NCBI GenBank assembly: GCA_022447275.1
Contig: JAKVBK010000001.1
Location: 62,001 to 126,000, forward strand
DNA from: Oceanicola sp.
Lineage (GTDB): Bacteria; Pseudomonadota; Alphaproteobacteria; Rhodobacterales; Rhodobacteraceae
DNA: 64,000 nucleotides
Direction: 5' to 3'
The stretch's first letter is position 1, and every line of letters begins with the position of its first letter. Made by a program: the position numbers and the translations under genes. Below, piece by piece: positions 53,919-62,226 of this stretch. The notes beneath the pieces are model-generated. The model was given only the letters and a program-made list of their open reading frames with translations. It searched no databases and was not told the origin of the DNA.

Positions 53919-55316
53919 TCAGGCTTGCGAAGGCAGCCAGAGCACGATCCATGGGAAGGCAACCAGCAGGGCAATCGTCACCGCATCCGCGATGAAGAAC
54001 GGTGTCACCCCCTTGAAGACATCCTGCACGCTCAGGTCATCGCGCACACCGGCCACAACGAAACAATTCAGACCAATCGGTGGTGTGATCAGGCAAAACT
54101 CTGCCATCTTCACCACGAGGATCCCGAACCAGATCGCACACATGGGTCCGGACATGCCGAACGCACTGTCGGCAGCCGAGACGAACTCGCCTCCGTTCAG
54201 GGCCATGATCGCTGGATAGACGACGGGCAAGGTCAGCAGCAGCATGCCGATGGCATCCATGAACATGCCCAGCACCGCATACGCCAAAAGGATGCAGATC
54301 AGAATGATCCACGGCGACATCTCAAGCGATGTGATCCAATCAGAGAAAGCCCCCGGCAGATCGGCAAATCCGAGAAAGCGCACATAGATCAAAACGCCCC
54401 AGATGATCGTGAAAATCATCACCGTCAGTTTTGCAGTTTCCAGCAAGGCAGCCCCAAGCTGCTTCAGGCCCATCCCCCGCAGCAAGGCCATGCAGAACAC
54501 GATGAACGCCCCTACGGCCCCGCCCTCTGTCGGGGTGCCCCAGGCATCGCCAAACGGGTTGTAGACAAAGAAGATAATGATGACGACGACCGCTACGATC
54601 GGAAGCGCCGGCGGCAGGGACGCAAACCGCTCGCGCCAAGTAAAGCCCCCCACCGGCGGGCCCACATTCTTGAACACCAACGCCAGGCCAATGATCAGGA
54701 TGGCATAGACGAGAGCCGAGAAGGCGCCCGGAATAAACCCTGCCAACAGCAGCTTGCCCACATCCTGTTCCACAATAATCGCATAGATCACCAGAATGGC
54801 CGATGGTGGGATCAGCGATGCCAGAGTGCCCCCCGCAGCCACCACACCGGCGGCAAATTGCTTGTTGTAGCCCACCTTCAGCATCTCAGGGATTGCAATC
54901 CGGGCGAAAACGGCTGCGGTGGCCACAGACGCCCCTGACACTGCTGCAAAGCCCGCAGTCGCAAAGACGGTCGAAACAGCAAGTCCACCCGGCACCCACG
55001 CGATCCACTTCTTGGCCGCGTCAAACAGGGCGGTGGTCATCTTGGCGTGATAGGCAAGATAGCCGATGAGGATAAAGGTCGGGATCAGCGACAGCGCCTG
55101 GCTCGACACCTTGGAATGGGGCACCTGCCCGGCCACTTTCGCGCTGACCTCGACCGCTTTGCCAAACTTGGCAGGGTCATAGTCAAAGCCATTCCAGCGC
55201 AGCCAGATGAGGCCGACAAACCCCGCCAGGCCAGCAGCAAAGGCAACGCGCATGCCCAGCACAACCATCACCAGCATGCCGCCTGTGGTCCACAGGCCGA
55301 TCGAGATCGAATCCAT
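53919..55316 (-). CDS. dctM: TRAP transporter large permease (DctM)
   Basis: 465 residues with about 12-13 membrane helices. Typical DctM segments are present: GFAAVSGASVATAAVFARIAIPEM, AAGGTLASLIPPSAILVIYAIIVEQDVG and FCLITPPIGLNCFVVAGV. It is the ion-coupled translocation subunit that takes substrate from the DctP binding protein. The start shares one base with the dctQ stop (TGATG), so M and Q are coupled. It is the last gene of the leftward dctP-dctQ-dctM operon. Confidence 0.95.
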   Translation of the reverse strand: MDSISIGLWTTGGMLVMVVLGMRVAFAAGLAGFVGLIWLRWNGFDYDPAKFGKAVEVSAKVAGQVPHSKVSSQALSLIPTFILIGYLAYHAKMTTALFDAAKKWIAWVPGGLAVSTVFATAGFAAVSGASVATAAVFARIAIPEMLKVGYNKQFAAGVVAAGGTLASLIPPSAILVIYAIIVEQDVGKLLLAGFIPGAFSALVYAILIIGLALVFKNVGPPVGGFTWRERFASLPPALPIVAVVVIIIFFVYNPFGDAWGTPTEGGAVGAFIVFCMALLRGMGLKQLGAALLETAKLTVMIFTIIWGVLIYVRFLGFADLPGAFSDWITSLEMSPWIILICILLAYAVLGMFMDAIGMLLLTLPVVYPAIMALNGGEFVSAADSAFGMSGPMCAIWFGILVVKMAEFCLITPPIGLNCFVVAGVRDDLSVQDVFKGVTPFFIADAVTIALLVAFPWIVLWLPSQA

Positions 55317-55945
55317 CAGTCGGCCCCCTCAAGCTGTCCGGCCTCAGCCCGCGCCTGCTCTTCAACAGATTGCACAAGCGGCACCGCGACCGGGCGCTCA
55401 AGGCCCAGCACCAGGGCCCGCCCGTACGCCACTGCCTGCAGGGAAAGCCGCAGCATCAGAACCGAAAACGCAACGGGCACAACAAGCTTGGACGGCCAGA
55501 TAGGAATGCTCAGATCCATTGTGCTGTCGCGCGAACACAAGGGGCGGGCGCAATCAAAGCTGCGATCGAAGTGCGACCACGAGCCCCAGATCAAGCCAAA
55601 CATCAGCACCATGATCAAAAGGATGCTCACGAATTCCAGAAACCACAGCACCCGGCCATGCAAGGCACCCACAAGGATATCCATCCGGATATGGCCGCCC
55701 TCGCGCTGCACATAGCTGACGCCCATGATCGCAATCAGCGGCATCAGGCTTTCGATGATGTCGACATAGCCGGGCAGCGGCGCAGCAAAGAACTTGCGCC
55801 CCGTCACAGACCACACCGCCAAAAACATCAGCGAGAAGGCCGCCAGCCCGCTGAGCAAGGCCAAGAATTTCTCGATCGGCAACAAGGCCCGATCCAATCG
55901 GCTCAAAAGGCTGCCGTCTTCCAGTACCGTTGACGCACCCGCCAT
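55316..55945 (-). CDS. dctQ: TRAP transporter small permease (DctQ)
   Basis: About 209 residues with four membrane helices (FLALLSGLAAFSLMFLAVWS; YVDIIESLMPLIAIMGVSYV; FLEFVSILLIMVLMFGLIW; KLVVPVAFSVLMLRLSLQAV) and the family motif QREGGHIRMDILV. An insertion with two cysteines (CARPLCSRDSTMDLSIPIW) between helices 3 and 4 is typical of longer DctQ types. The ATG at 55945 with AAGGGGG upstream is preferred over 55984. It lies 94 bases after dctP; two hairpins fill that gap. Confidence 0.92.
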   Translation of the reverse strand: MAGASTVLEDGSLLSRLDRALLPIEKFLALLSGLAAFSLMFLAVWSVTGRKFFAAPLPGYVDIIESLMPLIAIMGVSYVQREGGHIRMDILVGALHGRVLWFLEFVSILLIMVLMFGLIWGSWSHFDRSFDCARPLCSRDSTMDLSIPIWPSKLVVPVAFSVLMLRLSLQAVAYGRALVLGLERPVAVPLVQSVEEQARAEAGQLEGAD

Positions 55946-55968
55946 GTCGCCCCCTTCCCGATACACAT

Positions 55969-56034
55969 GCTCCGGGGCAGTCACCCACCCCGGAGCAATT
56001 TCATGTCAGATCGGGCCACACGCTCGTGGCCCGA
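55969..56034 (-). other. Two strong intercistronic hairpins between dctP and dctQ
   Basis: Hairpin nearest dctP: TCGGGCCAC (56011-56019) and GTGGCCCGA (56026-56034), loop 6. Second: GCTCCGGGG (55969-55977) and CCCCGGAGC (55988-55996), loop 10. Both stems are perfect 9-mers. Neither is followed by a T run on the minus strand, so they more likely protect the dctP mRNA 3' end or attenuate read-through than fully terminate. This would give more binding protein than permease. Confidence 0.8.
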
Positions 56035-56039
56035 CGGGT

Positions 56040-57071
56040 TCAGTTCGTCGCCCGCGTGTCTTCCAGCGTTTTGAGAACGAGGTCATAGAGCTCCTGACCG
56101 GGCAGGCCCTGCGCTTCCATGTCCGCGATCCACTGGGTGTGCACCGGCGCGCCGGCCACTTCACGGAACTTGGCGATCTCACCCTCGTCGATCTCAACCT
56201 TTGCAACGCCCTTCTCAGCCAGCACGCTGTCCCAGCGCTCCAGAAGATCGGCATAGTTTGCCAGGTAGTGCTCAATGGATTCGTCAACGCTTTCATCAAA
56301 GATCGCGCGGTGCTCATCCGACAGCGCCTCATAGGCATCCACATTCGCGACAACCGGGCAGTTCACGGTGCCGGGGTTGAGGTTGGCAGTCCACCAGTCA
56401 GCCTGGTTGATCGTGCCAAAGGAAAGGTGGGCGTGCTGGGCGAACGCCACAGTGTCCACAACACCGGATTCCATGGCCTGATACGCTTCGGTCGCCGTCA
56501 CGGAAGTGGGCACACCGCCGACGGAGGCGAACGCCTTGCCAAGGCCACCCGTTGCGCGCACCCGCATGCCGTCAAAATCCGCCAGCGTATCCCGCGGCTC
56601 GCCAGTCCCCACAAGGTTGTACTGCGGCATTGGCGAGGTCATCACCATCATCGCATTCCACTGGGACATCTCGTCCTGCACAGCCGGATGATCATAAACA
56701 GCATGGCTCACGGCCACCTCTTCATCGAGGTTGGCAACGCCGAGGAACGGCAGCTCCAGAACGGTGATCGCCCGGTTCTTGTCAGGGTGATACCCCGCGC
56801 AGAACTGCGCCATCTCGAACGCGCCAATGGAAATGCCATCGAGGTTTTCGCGGTTCTTGGACAAGCCGCCATAGGAAATGTTGATGGTAAAGTCGCCGCC
56901 AGACTTCTCCTCCACCAGTTCGGCCAGTTTCTCGACATGCTCGGTAAAGGCACGGCGCTTGCCCCAAACAGAAGCATTCCATTCCGTGGCCAGAGCCTCC
57001 CCAGCAAAGGCCAGCGTCAACGCCGCTACGGCAGCGCTGCCAAGATATTTCGATGAGATCAGTTTCGACAT
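56040..57071 (-). CDS. dctP: TRAP transporter substrate-binding protein (DctP)
   Basis: About 343 residues. A signal peptide (SKLISSKYLGSAAVAALTLAFAGEALA) is followed by a DctP-type periplasmic binding domain with GAFEMAQFCAGYHPDK, DTLADFDGMRVRATGGLGKAFASVGGVPTSVTATEAYQAMESGVVDTV; the arginine in MRVRATGG is the usual carboxylate-binding residue. This suggests an organic acid substrate, but which one is unknown. The ATG at 57071 has GGAGGA upstream. It is the first gene of dctPQM and diverges from the gbsR-like gene across about 266 bases. Confidence 0.94.
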   Translation of the reverse strand: MSKLISSKYLGSAAVAALTLAFAGEALATEWNASVWGKRRAFTEHVEKLAELVEEKSGGDFTINISYGGLSKNRENLDGISIGAFEMAQFCAGYHPDKNRAITVLELPFLGVANLDEEVAVSHAVYDHPAVQDEMSQWNAMMVMTSPMPQYNLVGTGEPRDTLADFDGMRVRATGGLGKAFASVGGVPTSVTATEAYQAMESGVVDTVAFAQHAHLSFGTINQADWWTANLNPGTVNCPVVANVDAYEALSDEHRAIFDESVDESIEHYLANYADLLERWDSVLAEKGVAKVEIDEGEIAKFREVAGAPVHTQWIADMEAQGLPGQELYDLVLKTLEDTRATN

Positions 57072-57217
57072 TCGGTCCTCCCCAGAACAATTGTGTCTTT
57101 TCATATGCGGTTTCCGCTGGGGCAGAGGCTAACGACCACATCTGAAACTGCAACCCAGTTTGATGCGGCAACGCAGAGCGCACGCGCTCCATCATCTTGG
57201 CCCAAACACTCCGGGGT

Positions 57218-57234
57218 CCGGGGCAGCGCCCCGG
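57218..57234. repeat. GC-rich palindrome in the dctP-gbsR divergent region
   Basis: CCGGGGC (57218-57224), loop AGC, GCCCCGG (57228-57234), set in CTCCGGGGT...GGTCC. From memory, palindromes of this form (CCxGGGGCAGCGCCCCxGG) recur between Rhodobacteraceae genes as dispersed extragenic repeats; only one copy is clear here. It could end a transcript entering from either side. Confidence 0.45.
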
Positions 57235-57311
57235 TCCTGCCCTCCCTGCATGACATTCCGACGCAGTTTGCGCGCCAATCCTTGCCATAAAACGACAACG
57301 CCGTAGTTTTG

Positions 57312-57329
57312 TTTCAGAAATTCCTGAAA
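57312..57329. promoter_or_regulatory. Palindrome upstream of the GbsR-type gene, candidate operator
   Basis: TTTCAG (57312-57317), six bases AAATTC, CTGAAA (57324-57329): a near-perfect 18-bp dyad (16 of 18 positions symmetric) ending 8 bases before the regulator ATG. MarR-fold regulators bind 16-20 bp palindromes of this kind, often over their own promoter. Autoregulation and control of cydAB are inferred. Confidence 0.55.
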
Positions 57330-57337
57330 GTCGTGAA

Positions 57338-57907
57338 ATGCAAGAAACCACCGCTCTCTCAGAGCTTAAATCGGCGTTCATCCTCCATTTCGGAGAGATG
57401 GGATCGCGCTGGGGCATCAACCGGACCGTGGGGCAGATCTACGCGCTTCTGTTCCTGTCCGAGGAGCCGCTGTGCGCCGACGACATCGTCACGACTCTCG
57501 GGTTTTCACGGTCCAACGTCTCCATGGGGCTGAAGGAGCTTCAAGGCTGGAACCTCGTCACCCTGTCGCATCGCCCGGGCGACCGGCGCGACTTCTACGC
57601 CACGCCCGAAGACCTTTGGGCCATTGTCCGCACGCTGGCGACGGAACGCCGCAAGCGGGAGATCGATCCGACGCTGTCCAAACTGCGCACATTGTCCATG
57701 GCGCCCCCAAGCGCCGAGGATGCCTATGCCCACCAGCGCATTACAGAAGCCCGCGATCTGATCGAAGACATGACACAGTTTCACGACGAACTCGACCAGT
57801 TGGAAACAGAGCGCCTCGTCGCCCTGCTGAAGGCCGGTCGCAAATTGCAGTACTTCGTGCAAGGGGCCAGCCGCGTGCTGCCCCTGCCGATCCGGAAGAA
57901 AGGATAG
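57338..57907 (+). CDS. GbsR/MarR-family transcriptional regulator
   Basis: 189 residues. A winged helix-turn-helix (about 25-95) of the GbsR/MarR type: GINRTVGQIYALLFLSEEPLCADDIVTTLGFSRSNVSMGLKELQGWNLVTLSHRPGDRRDFY; the C-terminal half is helical and probably dimerises. Some relatives sense choline or ectoine, but here the gene lies 3 bases before cydA and almost certainly controls that oxidase operon. A palindrome sits just upstream. The ribosome site is weak (GAAAG). The effector is unknown. Confidence 0.92.
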   Translation: MQETTALSELKSAFILHFGEMGSRWGINRTVGQIYALLFLSEEPLCADDIVTTLGFSRSNVSMGLKELQGWNLVTLSHRPGDRRDFYATPEDLWAIVRTLATERRKREIDPTLSKLRTLSMAPPSAEDAYAHQRITEARDLIEDMTQFHDELDQLETERLVALLKAGRKLQYFVQGASRVLPLPIRKKG

Positions 57908-57910
57908 ACA

Positions 57911-59332
57911 ATGGACGCACTGATCCTGTCGCGCATCCAATTCGGTGCAAATATCTCGTTTCACATACTCTTCCCGACGATCACGATCGCCCTGGGATGG
58001 GTCCTGCTGTTCTTCAAGTTGCGATACTCCGCCACCGGCGAGGATCGCTGGATGGACGCGTATCGCTTCTGGGTGAAGATCTTTGCCCTCAGCTTTGCCA
58101 TGGGTGTTGTTTCAGGCATCACCATGTCCTTCCAGTTCGGCACCAACTGGCCCGGTTTCATGGAAACCGTGGGCAATATCGCGGGCCCATTGCTGGCCTA
58201 TGAGGTGCTCACCGCTTTCTTCCTCGAAGCGGTGTTCCTGGGAATCATGCTCTTTGGCTTTTCCAAAGTACCAGGCTGGCTTCACACCTTGGCCACGTTC
58301 CTTGTCGCCTTCGGAACGACGATGTCGGCGTTTTGGATCTTGGCGCTGAACAGCTGGATGCACACCCCGGCGGGCTATGAGATGCGGGACGGCGTGGCCT
58401 ATGCAACCGACTGGTTTGCCGTGATCTTTAACCCGTCCTTCCCCTATCGTCTGAGCCACATGCTGCTGGCAAGCGGACTGACCGTATCCTTCCTGGTTGC
58501 CGGCCTTTCGGCTCTGCGCTTGCTGATGGGGGATCGCTCCGAAGTTGCCGCAACCGGGCTGCGCGTCGGCGCAGTTCTGGCGGCGGTTCTGATCCCCGTG
58601 CAGATATTCATGGGCGATCAGCATGGCCTGAACACGCTGGAGCACCAGCCCGCGAAGGTGGCCGCGATGGAGGGCAACTGGGATACCGGCTCGCACGTGC
58701 CGATGCTGCTCTTTGCGATCCCTGACGAAGAGACCCGCTCGAACCGATTTGAAATCGGCATTCCAAACATGGCGTCCATCATTCTCGAGCACTCGCCCAG
58801 TGGCATCGTGCCGGGTTTGAACGACTATTACGCGGAAGACGGAACGCCATTGCATCCGCCCGTGGGCAAGGTGTTCTGGTCCTTCCGGGTCATGGTGGGA
58901 ACAGGCATGCTGATGCTAGCGCTGAGCTGGTTCTCGGTCTGGTTCCTGTCTCGGCGGGATGCGGTCACCGGCGAACGGTGGCACATTGACCGGCTGCCAC
59001 GCATTGCGCTCTACGGCTTTGTGGCGATGACATTCTCGGGTTGGGTCGCCACCCTTGCGGGTTGGTTGACCACAGAGATCGGCCGCCAGCCCTGGCTGGT
59101 GACCGGCGTGCTGACCACCGAAGCTGCGGTGGCGGATGTACCGGCGCCGATGGTGCTGACAACGTTGATTGCCTATCTCGCGGTCTACGCCGCTTTGCTG
59201 GTGATCTACATCGGCACCCTCACGTATCTGTGCGGTAAAGCAGCCCGCGGTGAGCGTCTGCCCGAACGCAAGCGCGCAGATGGCGCGCCCTTCCAAGGCA
59301 AAGCCAACCCGGCCGCAACGCCGGCGGAGTAA
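57911..59332 (+). CDS. cydA: Cytochrome bd-type ubiquinol oxidase subunit I (CIO type)
   Basis: 473 residues with about nine membrane helices. Haem ligand H18 (ISFHILFP), H183 (YRLSHMLLASG) and acidic residues E98 and E106 (AYEVLTAFFLEAVFLG) are conserved. The quinol loop after GDQHGLNTLEHQPAKVAAMEGNW is the short type, marking the cyanide-insensitive oxidase (CioA) branch. It oxidises quinol and reduces oxygen to water at the inner membrane, with high oxygen affinity. AAAGGA precedes the ATG. It follows its putative regulator by 3 bases and cydB by structure-rich spacer. Confidence 0.96.
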   Translation: MDALILSRIQFGANISFHILFPTITIALGWVLLFFKLRYSATGEDRWMDAYRFWVKIFALSFAMGVVSGITMSFQFGTNWPGFMETVGNIAGPLLAYEVLTAFFLEAVFLGIMLFGFSKVPGWLHTLATFLVAFGTTMSAFWILALNSWMHTPAGYEMRDGVAYATDWFAVIFNPSFPYRLSHMLLASGLTVSFLVAGLSALRLLMGDRSEVAATGLRVGAVLAAVLIPVQIFMGDQHGLNTLEHQPAKVAAMEGNWDTGSHVPMLLFAIPDEETRSNRFEIGIPNMASIILEHSPSGIVPGLNDYYAEDGTPLHPPVGKVFWSFRVMVGTGMLMLALSWFSVWFLSRRDAVTGERWHIDRLPRIALYGFVAMTFSGWVATLAGWLTTEIGRQPWLVTGVLTTEAAVADVPAPMVLTTLIAYLAVYAALLVIYIGTLTYLCGKAARGERLPERKRADGAPFQGKANPAATPAE

Positions 59333-59340
59333 AACACGCC

Positions 59341-59405
59341 GGTCCGGCCTGCGGGCCGGGCCGGCGCGGGGCGCGCGGCGGGTCATCCCGCCCAAGCCCC
59401 GCGCC
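59341..59405 (+). other. Highly structured spacer between cydA and cydB
   Basis: Two stable elements. First: GGTCCGGCC (59341-59349) with GGCCGGGCC (59354-59362), loop TGCG. Second: GGCGCGGGGC (59363-59372) with GCCCCGCGCC (59396-59405), enclosing a further 6-bp stem GGCGGG/CCCGCC (59377-59382 and 59387-59392). No T run follows. They may set cydA:cydB mRNA ratio or stability. Confidence 0.7.
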
Positions 59406-59440
59406 CCCCGTCACAAGGATTACAACCGCGAGGCTACATC

Positions 59441-60454
59441 ATGATGACACTGTTCGGAGATCCACAGGTTTGGCTGCCCTTCACCTTTGCCACCCTCATG
59501 GGCATCGCGATCCTGGTCTACGTGGTTTTAGACGGGTTTGACCTCGGCGTTGGTGTTTTGTTCCCCTTCGCCGATGACCGCGAGAAAGACCGCATGATCG
59601 CCTCGATCGGTCCGTTTTGGGATGCCAATGAAACCTGGCTTGTGCTGGCCATCGGCCTCCTGCTCGTGGCCTTCCCCGCCGCCCACGGCACAATCCTGAC
59701 CGCGCTCTATCTGCCCGTGGCGGCCATGCTGATCGGGCTGATCCTGCGCGGCGTTGCCTTCGAATACCGCGTCAAGGCCCCGCCAAAATGGAAGTCGACC
59801 TGGAACTGGATCTTCTGGGGGGGCTCCATGCTGGCAGCCCTGTCACAAGGCTTCATGCTGGGCATGTATATCATGGGCCTGGAGTGGACGATCTGGACCG
59901 TGGGCTTCGCGCTGCTCACATCGGTGTTCCTCACAGTTGGCTACAGCTTCATCGGCGCAGCCTGGCTGATCATCAAGACAGACGGTCTGCTCCAGGAAAA
60001 AGCGGTGTCCTGGGCGCGCGGCGGCATCTGGGGCCTGGTCTTGGGGCTTGGCGCAATCTCGCTGGCGTCCCCGCTGATCAGCGCGCGGATTTTCGACAAA
60101 TGGTTCAGTATGCCCCAAGTGCTGATGCTGGCGCCGCTGCCTTTGCTGTCGCTCGGTCTGCTGGCCATAATCTGGGTCACCTTGCGCCGCCTGCCCAGCG
60201 CCAATGACAGCCGCGCCTGGGTGCCGTTTGCCTGCGGCACAGGCCTGTTCATCCTCGCATTCTGCGGCATGGCCTACAGCTTCTACCCCTATGTCGTCCC
60301 GGAAAAGCTGACACTCTATGAGGCCGCATCAGCCCCTGAAGCCCTGATCATCATTCTGGCCGGCACGGTATTCGTTCTGCCCATGATCGCGCTCTACACA
60401 ACGCTCGCCTACTACATCTTCCGTGGCAAGGCGACAGAGCTGTCCTACGAATAG
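59441..60454 (+). CDS. cydB: Cytochrome bd-type ubiquinol oxidase subunit II
   Basis: 337 residues with about eight to nine membrane helices. The N-terminal YVVLDGFDLGVGVLFPF and FWDANETWLVLAIGLLLVAFPAAHG segments are diagnostic of CydB. It forms the heterodimer with CydA. Tandem ATGs at 59441 and 59444 are both possible starts; GAGG lies just upstream. The C-terminus is short and no cydX-like small gene was found after it. A likely terminator follows within 25 bases. Confidence 0.96.
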   Translation: MMTLFGDPQVWLPFTFATLMGIAILVYVVLDGFDLGVGVLFPFADDREKDRMIASIGPFWDANETWLVLAIGLLLVAFPAAHGTILTALYLPVAAMLIGLILRGVAFEYRVKAPPKWKSTWNWIFWGGSMLAALSQGFMLGMYIMGLEWTIWTVGFALLTSVFLTVGYSFIGAAWLIIKTDGLLQEKAVSWARGGIWGLVLGLGAISLASPLISARIFDKWFSMPQVLMLAPLPLLSLGLLAIIWVTLRRLPSANDSRAWVPFACGTGLFILAFCGMAYSFYPYVVPEKLTLYEAASAPEALIIILAGTVFVLPMIALYTTLAYYIFRGKATELSYE

Positions 60455-60475
60455 CGCAAGCGCCACCACTCCCTG

Positions 60476-60503
60476 AGCGGGCGGACATCCGCCCGCTTGT
60501 TTG
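60476..60503 (+). terminator. Probable terminator of the gbsR-cydAB operon
   Basis: A perfect 9-bp stem AGCGGGCGG (60476-60484) and CCGCCCGCT (60489-60497), loop ACAT, followed by TTGTTTG, a weak T run. The rest of 60504-60706 shows no gene. Confidence 0.7.
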
Positions 60504-60706
60504 CCACTGCCAAGGCAATGCGGGGCCCATTTTGGCGGCATGGGCCACCCCCAACAGGCGCAAGCCCGGTCCACGTCGGCCTGCCCGATCGCATCTGCCG
60601 GCAACACCCCACCACACAGCCCCCTGCCTAACGCATGGTCAGCTTTTTCCCCATGGTGCCCGTCGGCGCCCTATGCCACCCTGCCCGGCAGAAACGAGAA
60701 AGACAG

Positions 60707-61402
60707 ATGACCAAGATCACCACCTGTGTCTTCGACGCATACGGAACCCTGTTCGATGTGGCCGCAGCCGCGCGAGAGGCCGCCGCAGAACCTGGACGGG
60801 GCGCGCTGGCGGCCAAATGGCCTGAGCTGGCCGAGGCATGGCGCCTCAAGCAGCTCCAATACACCTGGCTGCGCGCCATCACCGGCGCGCATACGGATTT
60901 CTGGAGCGTCACGTGTGACGGGCTCGATTTTGCGCTGGAAGCCACAGGCCTGCAGGGCGATGCAGAGCTGCGCGATCGCCTCTTGCAGCTCTACCGTGAA
61001 CTGTCTGCCTATGACGAAGTGCCCGAGATGCTGTCGCGCCTCAAAGCAGCCGGCTTCGCGACCGCTATCCTGTCCAACGGCGCGCCGGGGATGTTGATGG
61101 ATGCGGTGGTGTCCGCCGGCATCAATGACAGGCTTGACGCCGTCCTCTCGGTTGAGGAGGTCGGCATCTTCAAGCCTGCGCCACAGGTCTATGACATGGT
61201 CGGTGCGCGGTTTGCGTGTCGGCCAGAGCAAGTGCTCTTCGTGTCTTCCAACGGCTGGGACGTGGCCGGGGCAGCGCAGTACGGCTTCAACACCGTCTGG
61301 GTCAATCGCGCTGGCGATCCCATAGACAGGTTGCCCGGCCAGCCCCAGCATATCCTGCGCGATCTCACCACCATTCCCGATCTCGCCGGAGGCGCAGCAT
61401 GA
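60707..61402 (+). CDS. HAD-family hydrolase, (S)-2-haloacid dehalogenase type II
   Basis: 231 residues. Type II haloacid dehalogenase motifs: nucleophile D10 in FDAYGTLFD, S123-N124 in LSNGAP, K156 in GIFKPAPQVYD, and the acidic motif SSNGWDVAGA (about 180-189). It should hydrolyse 2-haloalkanoic acids to hydroxy acids, though many such proteins have other phosphatase-like roles. The ATG at 60707 (GAGAAAG upstream) is preferred over 60635. Its stop overlaps the next gene by 4 bases. Confidence 0.93.
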   Translation: MTKITTCVFDAYGTLFDVAAAAREAAAEPGRGALAAKWPELAEAWRLKQLQYTWLRAITGAHTDFWSVTCDGLDFALEATGLQGDAELRDRLLQLYRELSAYDEVPEMLSRLKAAGFATAILSNGAPGMLMDAVVSAGINDRLDAVLSVEEVGIFKPAPQVYDMVGARFACRPEQVLFVSSNGWDVAGAAQYGFNTVWVNRAGDPIDRLPGQPQHILRDLTTIPDLAGGAA

Positions 61403-62226
61403 TCCATTTCAACGCCTCAGACGGCACGCGGATTGCCTATCGCGACAGCGGTGAAGGCCGGCCCTTGCTCTGCCTCGCCGGGCTGACGCGCAACGCCTCG
61501 GATTTCGACTACCTCGCCCCGCATCTCGATGGGGTCCGGATGATCTGCATGGATTACCGCGGGCGCGGCGCCTCGGCCTGGTCAGGGGCCGACACATATA
61601 CTGTCCCGCGCGAAGCGCAGGATGCAATCGAGTTGCTCGATCACCTGCAGATCGAAACTCTGCCGATCCTGGGCACATCCCGCGGCGGGCTCATCGGTCT
61701 GCTGCTGGGCGCAATGGCACCAGACAGGCTCTCTGGGCTGGCATTGAATGACATCGGGCCAGACATCCAGCGCGCCGGCCTGACCGCAATCAAAGGCTAT
61801 GTCGGGGTCAACCCGCCCGCACGCACCCATGAGGAAATGGCCGATCTGATGGCCACGCGTATGGCAGGCTTTGCGGGCGTGCCCCGTTCCCGCTGGCTCG
61901 AGGAGGCGCGCAAACACTACACGGAAACTGAGAACGGGCTTCGCATCAACTACGACCCGGCGCTGGCAGAGGCCTTCATGGCAGCCTACAATGCGCCCGA
62001 TGCACCGGATCTCTGGCCCCTGTTTGACAGCCTCGCTGGCAAACCTTTGGCCCTGATCCGGGGTGCAAATTCCGATTTGCTCTCACAGGAAACAACCGGA
62101 GAGATGCGCACCCGGCGCCCAGACATGATCTTCGCCGAAGTCCCCGACCGGGGCCACATTCCCTTCCTAGACGAGCCCCAGGCCCTTTCGGCCCTGCGCA
62201 CATTTCTCAGACAGGTTTATCCATGA
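61399..62226 (+). CDS. Alpha/beta-fold hydrolase
   Basis: 275 residues. The nucleophile elbow is GTSRGG (S94), the oxyanion region CLAGLTRNASDFDYLAPHL is near residue 25-43, and the histidine is in DRGHIPFLDEP near the C-terminus; the acid is probably in the D/E-rich strand before it. This is a soluble esterase/lactonase-like enzyme; the substrate is not known. It overlaps the HAD gene by 4 bases before and the dehydratase by 4 bases after, so all three are coupled. Confidence 0.92.
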   Translation: MIHFNASDGTRIAYRDSGEGRPLLCLAGLTRNASDFDYLAPHLDGVRMICMDYRGRGASAWSGADTYTVPREAQDAIELLDHLQIETLPILGTSRGGLIGLLLGAMAPDRLSGLALNDIGPDIQRAGLTAIKGYVGVNPPARTHEEMADLMATRMAGFAGVPRSRWLEEARKHYTETENGLRINYDPALAEAFMAAYNAPDAPDLWPLFDSLAGKPLALIRGANSDLLSQETTGEMRTRRPDMIFAEVPDRGHIPFLDEPQALSALRTFLRQVYP

